This document shows positions 57,809 to 64,000 of a stretch of 64,000 nt of DNA, one piece after another (position 1 is the first letter of the stretch; each line of letters begins with the position of its first letter). Source of the stretch: Streptomyces sp. ADI95-17 (GTDB lineage Bacteria; Actinomycetota; Actinomycetes; Streptomycetales; Streptomycetaceae); contig NZ_ML123049.1 of the NCBI RefSeq assembly GCF_003846175.1, forward strand, positions 276,081-340,080, written 5' to 3'. Made by a program: the position numbers and the translations under genes. Below the pieces are notes generated by a model. That model worked only from the letters and a program-made list of their open reading frames with translations. It made no database searches and was not told where the DNA came from.

Positions 57809-58603
57809 TCACGCCTCCCGGCCCCGGACGCCGGTGGCGTCGGGGCTCCGGTACGCCGTCGGCGGCCGGCCCAGGAGCTTCTTGAACGCTGCCGTGTAGG
57901 CGGCGGGGTTGTCGTAGCCGAGCCGGGTCGCTACGCGTGTGACGGGCGTACCCGCGGCGAGGTGCTGGAGGGAGTGCAGGACACAGGCGCGCTGACGCCA
58001 CTGCGAGAAGGTCAGCCCGGTGCCGCGCAGGAACAGGCGGGCGAGGGTGCGTTCGCTGATGCTGAGGGCCGCGCACCAGCGCGCGGGCGGGTCGTGGATG
58101 TCCGGCTGCTGCAGGAACGCCTCGCACAGGCCGCGCAGCCGTGGATCGGACGGCAGCGGCACATCGAGGGGGAGCGGGGTGAGGTTCCTGAGCTCGTGGA
58201 GGATGAGCGCGGCGACCGCGGCGTCGCGGCTGTGCTCGGGGTAGCGCGGCGCCATCTCGACGGCCGCCAGGATCAGTTCCCGGAGCAGGGCGGAGACGTC
58301 GACGGCCTGGCAGCGGGACGGGAACCACGGCACGGCGGCGGGCTCGATGTAGAGACTGCGGGTGCTGACGCCCGTCATCGCCACCTGGTGCCTGGTCATG
58401 GGCGGGATCAGCACGGCGCGGGCGGTGGGGATCGTCCAGCTGCCGTCCGCCGTCTCGACCCGCATGACGCCGGTGGCCGCGTACAGGACCTGGGCGCGGC
58501 GGTGCTCGTGCCATACGAGCAGGTGGTCAGGGGGGTAGTCGGTGCCGATGGCCAGCACCGCACGATCGAGCCGGTCCACCTCCGCGACCGGAATGTTCCG
58601 CAT
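57809..58603 (-). CDS. AraC-family transcriptional regulator
   Basis: This 264-residue protein has an N-terminal cupin sensor (HLLVWHEHRRAQVLYAATGVMRV, then TARAVLIPPMTRHQVAMTG) and two C-terminal helix-turn-helix motifs (CAALSISERTLARLFLRGTGLTFSQWRQRA and VTRVATRLGYDNPAAYTAAFKKLLGRPP). This is the full AraC pattern. It is divergent from a TSUP permease gene across about 100 bp with a GGGCAAT/ATTGCCC inverted repeat, so it probably controls that permease. Confidence 0.9.
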   Translation of the reverse strand: MRNIPVAEVDRLDRAVLAIGTDYPPDHLLVWHEHRRAQVLYAATGVMRVETADGSWTIPTARAVLIPPMTRHQVAMTGVSTRSLYIEPAAVPWFPSRCQAVDVSALLRELILAAVEMAPRYPEHSRDAAVAALILHELRNLTPLPLDVPLPSDPRLRGLCEAFLQQPDIHDPPARWCAALSISERTLARLFLRGTGLTFSQWRQRACVLHSLQHLAAGTPVTRVATRLGYDNPAAYTAAFKKLLGRPPTAYRSPDATGVRGREA

Positions 58604-58653
58604 GCCGCGAGGCTACCCGGGGCTCGGCGTCGTGTCTGCTGCGCGTAGACAGT

Positions 58654-58673
58654 GGGCAATTCATCGATTGCCC
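58654..58673. promoter_or_regulatory. Inverted repeat GGGCAAT-N6-ATTGCCC
   Basis: A 7-6-7 perfect inverted repeat lies between the divergent AraC and TSUP genes, about 18 bp upstream of the TAGTGT hexamer (58692-58697) that probably serves as the -10 for the permease. It is a good operator candidate for the AraC-type protein or another regulator. Confidence 0.6.
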
Positions 58674-58704
58674 GCCAGGTCCGGCTCTCCCTAGTGTCGG
58701 ACCA

Positions 58705-59517
58705 GTGCTGACCTCCTTCCTCACCCTTCTGTCCCTCGGCTGCCTGACCGGCATCACGACCGTGCTCTTCGGCTTCGGCGGCGGTTTCATCACGGTGCCC
58801 GTTGTTTACGGCGTCCTGACCGTGACGGCACGCCCCGGAGCGGACGCGGACGCCATGCACGTGGCCGTGGCGACCTCGGCGGCCGTCATGGTCGTCAACG
58901 CCTCGGCGGCGGCCCTGGCCCAGTGGCGCCAGGGCCGGCTGCGCCGCGAGTACGTCTGGCCGCTGGCGGCCTTCATCGCGGCGGGCGCCGTCGCCGGATC
59001 GTTCGCGACCACCCTGATCGGCGGCACGGCTCTGAGCCTGCTGTTCGCCGCCTATCTGCTGGTCACGATCGCCGACAGCCTGCTCAGGAAGGGCTTCCTC
59101 TCCGTGACACAACGGACCCGCCCGCAGCCCCTGGAACGGCGAACCGTCACCTTCGGCGGCATCGGCATCGGCCTCGTGGCCGCCGGTCTGGGGGTGGGCG
59201 GCAGCGTCATGACCGTCCCGCTCCTGCGGCGCAGGGGCCTTCCGATGGCCGAGGCGACCGCCATGGCCAACCCCCTGAGCGTCCCGGTCGCCGTGGCCGC
59301 AACCCTCGTCTACGCCCTCGCCCCCACCGCCGCCGCCGGGCCGGGCCAACTCGGCTACGTCGACCTCACCGCGGGCGCCGCCCTGCTCCTCGGCTCGCTT
59401 CCCACCATCGCCGCGGCCAGACGCCTCACCGGCCGCGTCCCGGACCGCGTCCACTCGATCGCGTACGTCGCGCTGCTCGTGGTCGTACTGATCGTGATGC
59501 TGGCGGTGGGGCTCTGA
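58705..59517 (+). CDS. TSUP (TauE/SafE)-family permease
   Basis: This 270-residue membrane protein has seven or eight helices in two repeats. The family motif appears as GITTVLFGFGGGFITVP near the N terminus and GLGVGGSVMTVPLL in the second half. Substrates in the family include sulfite, sulfonates and organic acids; none can be assigned here. GTG 58705 has no ribosome binding site and TAGTGT (58692-58697) lies 7 nt before it, so the message is probably leaderless. It is divergent from the AraC-type regulator. Confidence 0.88.
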   Translation: MLTSFLTLLSLGCLTGITTVLFGFGGGFITVPVVYGVLTVTARPGADADAMHVAVATSAAVMVVNASAAALAQWRQGRLRREYVWPLAAFIAAGAVAGSFATTLIGGTALSLLFAAYLLVTIADSLLRKGFLSVTQRTRPQPLERRTVTFGGIGIGLVAAGLGVGGSVMTVPLLRRRGLPMAEATAMANPLSVPVAVAATLVYALAPTAAAGPGQLGYVDLTAGAALLLGSLPTIAAARRLTGRVPDRVHSIAYVALLVVVLIVMLAVGL

Positions 59518-59690
59518 CGCCCCGGCCGCCGGGCGCCCCGGCCGCCCGGATGCCGCGGAAGCGAGCAGCGGCCGTGAAGGTCCCGCGGCCTCGGCGCCGG
59601 GCGACCGGCGGCCGCGAGCCGTTCGGGATCGTCGGCAGCCCGGCGCCTCGCGCGACCGCGGGCTCCTTGCGGCAGGACCGGGGCGCCGGG

Positions 59691-60524
59691 TCAGGGAGCG
59701 GTGGAAGGTACCGGCGCGGGGTCGGCCTCGGATGCCAGACGCTCCAGGAAGCCTGCCACGGTCGACACCGGACCCGCCCATCCCAGCCGGCGGCCGAGCC
59801 TCGTCATCTGGGGCAGTTCCAGGGTCTGGCCGGCCATGTCGGCGACCTGCGCCAGCCAGTGGGCCACCGGGCCGTCCCAGGAGATCCCGCCGTTCTCCAG
59901 CACGATCACACGGTCGAAGTGCTCCGCGCAGAAGTCCATGTCATGGGTGATGGCGAGGACGGTCCGGCCGTCGGTGGCCAGGTCGTCGACCAGGTTCCCC
60001 AGCAGGACGACCGAGGCGTGGTCCTGGCCGGTCGTCGGCTCGTCGAGGACGACGACCGGGGTGTCCATGGCCAGGACCGAGGCGAGGGCGACCCGCTTGC
60101 GTTCGCCGAGCGACAGGTGGTGGGGGTGGGTGTCGCGCAACTCGGTCAGGCCCGTCCTCCGCAGGGCGGACTCGACCAGCTCCGTGCGGCGGGCGGGCGG
60201 GAAGCGGAGGTTGCGCGGCCCGAACCCCACCTCCTTGACGACGCTCGCCGCGTGGAGCTGGTCGTCCGGGTTCTGGAAGACGAATCCCACGGTGCGGGCG
60301 AGTTCGGCGATGCCGAGCCCGTCGGTCCGCCGCCCGTCGATCTCGATGGTTCCGGAGGCCGGACGTTCGATGCCGACGAGGTGGCGGGCGAGGGTGCTCT
60401 TGCCCGCGCCGTTGGCACCGAGGATCGCCACCCGTTCACCGGCCTCGACGGAGAAGGACACCCCGTCCAGGGCCGTGGTGCCGTTGGGGTAGCGGAACGT
60501 CAGGGAATCGATCCGTACGATCAT
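59691..60524 (-). CDS. ECF transporter ATPase (second, A' subunit)
   Basis: This 277-residue ABC ATPase has Walker A GANGAGKST at 35-43, the Q-loop FQNPDDQL, the signature LSLGERKRVALA, Walker B VVVLDEPT, and THDMDF. The FQNPDDQL form is characteristic of energy-coupling-factor ATPases. ATG 60524 overlaps the stop of the first ATPase gene (ATGA). It pairs with the other ATPase to drive vitamin or nucleoside-type uptake by the ECF module. Confidence 0.92.
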   Translation of the reverse strand: MIVRIDSLTFRYPNGTTALDGVSFSVEAGERVAILGANGAGKSTLARHLVGIERPASGTIEIDGRRTDGLGIAELARTVGFVFQNPDDQLHAASVVKEVGFGPRNLRFPPARRTELVESALRRTGLTELRDTHPHHLSLGERKRVALASVLAMDTPVVVLDEPTTGQDHASVVLLGNLVDDLATDGRTVLAITHDMDFCAEHFDRVIVLENGGISWDGPVAHWLAQVADMAGQTLELPQMTRLGRRLGWAGPVSTVAGFLERLASEADPAPVPSTAP

Positions 60525-61390
60525 CGCCAGTCTCCTCGGTCGAGATGGTCCACCGTCTCGCCGAATCCCGCGGCGGCGGCGTCGAGCGTCACCGGCAGCG
60601 GCTTCCGGGCCGGCCAGAGTCCCCGGCCGGCGGCGCGGCGAGCAGCCACCGTGTAGCGCAGCGGTGCGACCCCCCACTCCTCCAGCCGTTCGTCCGCCAG
60701 TACCTCGCCGGGCGTGCCCTTCGCCACGATGGCCCCCCGGTCGAGTACGAGGACGCGGTCGGCCGCGTGGGCCAGCCGCTCCATTCGGTGTTCGATCAGC
60801 AGGACGGTCACGCCCTGCTCCTTGAGGGTGCCGAGCGCCTCGAAGACCAGCGCGTTCCCGGCCGCGTCCAGCTGCGAGGTCGGTTCGTCGAGCACCATGA
60901 CGGTGGGCCGCATGACCAGAACCGATCCGATGGCCAGCAGTTGCTGCTGCCCGCCCGACAGCTCGTACGGCGACCGGTCGCGCACCCCGGTGAGCCCGAG
61001 GTCGTCCAGGACGAGGTCGACCCGGGCCGCCATCTCGTCCCGTGGGACGCCGAGGTTCTCCAGGCCGAAGGCGATCTCCTCGCGTACGGAGAAGCGGGCG
61101 CCGGAGATCTGGTTGAACGGATTCTGCATGACCAGCCCGACCTCGCCCACCAGCCCCGACAGCGGGGTGTCGTCCAGGTCCCTGCCGTTGACCCGGACCG
61201 TCCCCTGCGCCGTGCCTCCGGTGAGATGGGGAACGGTGCCGCTCACCACACCGGCCAAGGTGCTCTTGCCCGCGCCGCCGCCGCCCACCACCGCGCACAG
61301 TTCACGGGGCTCGACCTCGAAATCGACGTCGGAGAGGGCCGGCCGGGAGCCGGTGGGATAGGTGAAGGAGAAACCCTTGACTTCGATCAA
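60521..61390 (-). CDS. ECF transporter ATPase (first, A subunit)
   Basis: This 289-residue ABC ATPase has Walker A GGGGAGKST, the Q-loop MQNPFNQI, the signature LSGGQQQLLAIG, Walker B VMVLDEPT and LLIEHRMERL. The start is read as TTG 61390, which overlaps the stop of the T-component gene (TTGA) and has GGGGAG 7 nt upstream. Longer versions begin in the overlap and would add non-conserved residues. A C-terminal extension of about 55 residues holds VAPLRYTVAARRA. Confidence 0.9.
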   Translation of the reverse strand: MIEVKGFSFTYPTGSRPALSDVDFEVEPRELCAVVGGGGAGKSTLAGVVSGTVPHLTGGTAQGTVRVNGRDLDDTPLSGLVGEVGLVMQNPFNQISGARFSVREEIAFGLENLGVPRDEMAARVDLVLDDLGLTGVRDRSPYELSGGQQQLLAIGSVLVMRPTVMVLDEPTSQLDAAGNALVFEALGTLKEQGVTVLLIEHRMERLAHAADRVLVLDRGAIVAKGTPGEVLADERLEEWGVAPLRYTVAARRAAGRGLWPARKPLPVTLDAAAAGFGETVDHLDRGDWR

Positions 61391-62172
61391 CGCACTACTC
61401 CCCAAACATTCACAGTGACCGCGGCCACGGCGCACAGCATCATGGCGGCGCGCAGACAGCGCTGTACCCCGCTGTCCGGGACCGCGGTGAGGCTCGTGGG
61501 GTGGCGGGTGGCGCCGAAGCCCCGGGTCTCCATGGCGGCGGCGCGTTCGCCCACGTCGGTGAAGGCGCCGAGGATCAGCGGGCCCATCAGCGGTACCAGC
61601 GCCCGCGCCCGGCCGCGCAGACCGTGGATCACCTGGCCGCGTGCCTGCTGGGCGTGGAGGATTCGGGTGGCGCGGCGACTGAGCGCCGGCACGATCTGCA
61701 GCGCCGCCGACACGATGTAGATGAGGCTCGGCGACACCTTCCGTTCACTCAGGGCACTCATGAAGGCCCCGGCGTGGGTGGTGAGGAGCAGGAGAAAGAA
61801 CCCACTCATCAGCACCAGGATGTGAAGTGCCGTCAGAAGGGCGAAGGAGACCCCCTCGCTCTTCAGTTTCAGCGGGCCTAATTGGGCAATCACGTCATGG
61901 GCTCCGGGAAGGAAGAATCCCTGGACCACGAACAGGACCACGGCCACCGGGACCCAGAACGTGGTGAGCATGAGGAGGAATCGGCGTAACACCCCCGCGC
62001 CGATCGCGGCCGGAAGGAGGAGGATGCCGAAGAGCAGCAGGGGCCACCGGTAATCCACCACAGCGAAAGCACAGACGGTCACGGTGACGGCGAAGGCCAG
62101 TTTCGTCAGGGGGTTGAGCCGGTGAATCCCGGAGGCGCCGGTCGCGTGGGCGGTGTCCCGCACGGCGTTCAC
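61387..62172 (-). CDS. ECF transporter transmembrane T component
   Basis: This 261-residue protein has five or six helices. The coupling helices are visible as ALSRRATRILHAQQARGQVIHG and MGPLILGAFTDVGERAAAMETRGFG, which contain the ARG-type motifs (ARG and TRG) that contact the ATPases in ECF-T proteins. GTG 62172 overlaps the S-component stop (GTGA). It connects the substrate-specific subunit to the ATPase pair. Confidence 0.9.
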   Translation of the reverse strand: MNAVRDTAHATGASGIHRLNPLTKLAFAVTVTVCAFAVVDYRWPLLLFGILLLPAAIGAGVLRRFLLMLTTFWVPVAVVLFVVQGFFLPGAHDVIAQLGPLKLKSEGVSFALLTALHILVLMSGFFLLLLTTHAGAFMSALSERKVSPSLIYIVSAALQIVPALSRRATRILHAQQARGQVIHGLRGRARALVPLMGPLILGAFTDVGERAAAMETRGFGATRHPTSLTAVPDSGVQRCLRAAMMLCAVAAVTVNVWGVVR

Positions 62173-62978
62173 CCCACCCTCACGAGGTCGGCCCGCGGCG
62201 CCAGGATGTGCCGGTCCCGGACGAACGGGAAGCGGTGGAGGAATCCTGGTGGCAGGCCCTTGAGAATGGCCATCGCGAGCACCACCGTCAGCGCCTTGTC
62301 GAGCGGGTCCGCCACCAGCCCTTGCAGCGTGGCGGCCTTGAGCATGCCGTTCCCGAACGCCTGGAAGGTCGCGATCAGCGCGGACTGGCCGACCGATCCG
62401 CTGGCGTTGCCGAAGACGAAGGCGGTGATGGGGGCGGAGACGACGCCCGCCACCGCACCGATCAGGCCACCGGCGAGTACCGCGGTGGACAGCCGCCGGA
62501 AAAACCCCGCGCGCGCCAGCATGCCCGCGGTGAAGCCGATCATGGCCGCCGTCACCGCGTAAGGCAGGGCGCCGGGTGTGATCGTCATACCCACGATGAC
62601 GCTGGCGAGCGCCCCGGTGGCGGCCCCGGCGGCCGGCCCCGCGACCACTCCCACCAGCACGGTCCCGATGGAGTCGAGCTGCAGCGGGAGGCCGCTGAAG
62701 TAGACGATCTTGCCCATCACGATGTTCACCGTGATGGCCACCGGCAGCAGCGCCACAGTGGTGGGAGGCAGCCGGGCCACGGCACCGGAGACGATCAGCA
62801 GGGCGCCGAGCGTGTACCCCACCAGTGCCAGCAGCGCGATCGGGCCACCCACGCCGTGCTCCGAGGTGGGGCGGACGGCGATGAGTCCCGCGTAGGTCAC
62901 GAGAACCACGCCGGTGCCCCACCCGATGCGCCATCGCTCATTCAGCCATGACGGAGTGGAGCGATTGAAACCAGCCAT
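62169..62978 (-). CDS. ECF transporter substrate-binding S component
   Basis: This 269-residue membrane protein has about six helices, opening MAGFNRSTPSWLNERWRIGW before the first helix. LQLDSIGTVLVGVVAGPAAGAATGALASVIVGM is a recognisable segment of S components. The substrate is not clear; the longer-than-usual size (most are 180-220 residues) and a flanking thymidylate-synthase-like gene hint at a nucleobase/nucleoside or folate-like compound. ATG 62978 has GAGG upstream and a good promoter. First gene of the S-T-A-A' operon. Confidence 0.82.
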   Translation of the reverse strand: MAGFNRSTPSWLNERWRIGWGTGVVLVTYAGLIAVRPTSEHGVGGPIALLALVGYTLGALLIVSGAVARLPPTTVALLPVAITVNIVMGKIVYFSGLPLQLDSIGTVLVGVVAGPAAGAATGALASVIVGMTITPGALPYAVTAAMIGFTAGMLARAGFFRRLSTAVLAGGLIGAVAGVVSAPITAFVFGNASGSVGQSALIATFQAFGNGMLKAATLQGLVADPLDKALTVVLAMAILKGLPPGFLHRFPFVRDRHILAPRADLVRVG

Positions 62979-63271
62979 TATTTGACCTCATTCCCCCGGC
63001 AGTGAGGTAAGTACTGGAAATTCAAGCGCGCACACTAGCAGGGCCTCTCCATTGCGTGTCAATGGCATTAGCGACTTTCCTGATTCCGCAGTCGCTAAGG
63101 CGGTGTTTGCCGTAACTCGCCTATTTCAGTGGCTGGTTGACAATGGTCGGGCGGCTGGTGTGGGATCGCTCGGGCAGCTGGCCAACAGGTCACGATGGTT
63201 TGCCCGGGTTGACGCGAAGTGAACTTTTCGCGCATCCGTCGGGCAGCTCTCAGAATTAAGGGGAACGCGGC
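62979..63271. promoter_or_regulatory. Divergent promoter region of ECF operon and TS-like gene, 293 bp
   Basis: The minus-strand promoter is TTGACA (63057-63062) and TAGTGT (63032-63037) with a 19-bp spacer. CCATTG/CAATGG (63049-63054, 63060-63065) overlaps this -35. TTAGCGACT/AGTCGCTAA (63068-63076, 63090-63098) lies just upstream of it. CGCGAA/TTCGCG (63213-63218, 63227-63232), nested in an imperfect palindrome, is 40 bp before the plus-strand gene. A TTGACA on the plus strand is at 63137-63142. No gene or riboswitch was recognised. Confidence 0.6.
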
Positions 63272-64000
63272 ATGGATGTTTTCCGTTCTTTTGCCAATGC
63301 ATATACGTCAGGTCTCCAGGCGGTCCTCGACGAGGGGAGCGACATCCCCTCCGTCCGCGACCCGCTCTCGAAGGCATCCGACTTCGGCCGCAACGACCGC
63401 CCCTACCGCGAGCTCATCGCCCACCGCAGCACGATCGAGAACCCCACTTCCTGCCTCGCGGTCACCCCGTACCTGCCGGTGAACCTCTCGTACTGCTTCG
63501 GGCTCCTCGCCTGGTCCCTCGACGGGCGCAACGACGTGGAGACCCCCGCGTACTACCGCCGGGGCGCCCACGAGTACTCCGACGACCAGCACACCCTCAG
63601 CGGCGCCTTCGGCCACCGGCTGGTCACGGCCAACGGAAACCAGCTGGAGGAGGTCGTCGGCCGCATCGAGCGCGACCCCGCCCACCGCCGGGCCTTCGCC
63701 CTGGTCCTGGAGCCGCAGGACAACTTCCGGCAGTCACGGGAGTACCCCTGCGCCGTGGGTGTGCACCTCTTCCTGCGCGACGGGGCCCTCGTCTGGCTCA
63801 CCGTGATGCGCGCCCAGCAGGCGCTGACCGTCCTGCCCTACGACGCCTTCCTCTTCATGGGCATGCAGCAGTACGCCGCCGGTCTGCTCGGCGTACCCGC
63901 CGGCCGGTACATCCATCAGTCCGGCACGTTCCACTTCTACGACAACGAGGCCGCACTCGCCCGGAAGATCGTGGACGACCCGGCGGTCCCGGCCTCCCTG
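63272..64000 (+). CDS. Thymidylate-synthase-like protein, 5' part
   Basis: The reading frame is open from ATG 63272 to the window edge (243 residues seen). It has thymidylate synthase landmarks: EYPCAVG with the probable nucleophile Cys160, then TVMRAQQALTVLPYDAFLFMGMQ in place of RxSxDxxLGxPFNI, and HQSGTFHFYDNE in place of the nucleotide-binding HxYxNH. It is therefore a diverged paralogue, not the housekeeping ThyA, and may modify a different pyrimidine (hydroxymethyl- or methyl-transfer) as in some nucleoside pathways. AAGGGGAACG lies before the start. It is divergent from the ECF operon. Confidence 0.75.
   Translation, partial: MDVFRSFANAYTSGLQAVLDEGSDIPSVRDPLSKASDFGRNDRPYRELIAHRSTIENPTSCLAVTPYLPVNLSYCFGLLAWSLDGRNDVETPAYYRRGAHEYSDDQHTLSGAFGHRLVTANGNQLEEVVGRIERDPAHRRAFALVLEPQDNFRQSREYPCAVGVHLFLRDGALVWLTVMRAQQALTVLPYDAFLFMGMQQYAAGLLGVPAGRYIHQSGTFHFYDNEAALARKIVDDPAVPASL

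Overview
The window reads as chromosomal DNA of a Streptomyces or a very close relative. Third codon positions are almost all G or C, GTG and TTG starts are common, and operons are joined by ATGA, GTGA or TTGA overlaps. Two conservon operons (sensor ATPase, roadblock protein, DUF742 protein, GTPase), a sepF-like gene, an F420-type oxidoreductase and DUF5994, DUF6099, DUF6271 and DUF7144 type proteins all point the same way. I see no rRNA, tRNA, CRISPR array, complete insertion sequence or prophage.

Layout. 1-2.5 kb: the end of a membrane protein, an oxidoreductase, and an ArsR-like regulator preceded by a DasR-type (dre-like) palindrome. 2.8-8.3 kb: a tightly packed five-gene operon (PhyH dioxygenase, DUF6271 glycosyltransferase-like protein, PLP decarboxylase, GNAT acetyltransferase, MFS exporter) that looks like a small uncharacterised biosynthetic cluster; a phosphopantetheinyl transferase follows. 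9.1-16.9 kb: P1 peptidase, an acidic hypothetical, an alpha/beta hydrolase and SIS-domain isomerase divergent from a DeoR regulator, a Gfo/Idh/MocA dehydrogenase and an MBL-fold hydrolase. 17-21 kb: conservon 1, whose cytochrome P450 lacks the ExxR arginine. 21-26 kb: sflB, an ATPase, a MazG-like pyrophosphohydrolase, a DUF6099-like protein, an LLM oxidoreductase and homocysteine methyltransferase. 26.2-30.3 kb: the Hen1-Pnkp RNA repair pair. 30.4-34.4 kb: arginine deiminase, ornithine carbamoyltransferase and an amino acid permease.

35-44 kb holds a coenzyme A-dependent aromatic acid gene set: enoyl-CoA hydratase, a fused flavin monooxygenase/old-yellow-enzyme reductase, benzoate-CoA ligase-like enzyme, acyl-CoA dehydrogenase and a RidA deaminase. 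The combination resembles the aerobic 2-aminobenzoyl-CoA route of Azoarcus. 44-49 kb is conservon 2 on the minus strand, divergent from a six-gene Mrp-type Na+/H+ antiporter operon (49-55.5 kb). 55.6-59.5 kb has two DUF5994 paralogues, a CysRS-like orphan protein, and an AraC regulator divergent from a TSUP permease. The right edge carries a complete ECF transporter operon (S, T, A, A') divergent from a thymidylate-synthase-like gene that runs off the end.

A theme across the window is the number of short in-frame tandem duplications (10-42 bp units), several lying across stop codons or inside disordered protein termini. Assignments rest on motifs read by eye; no database search was run.
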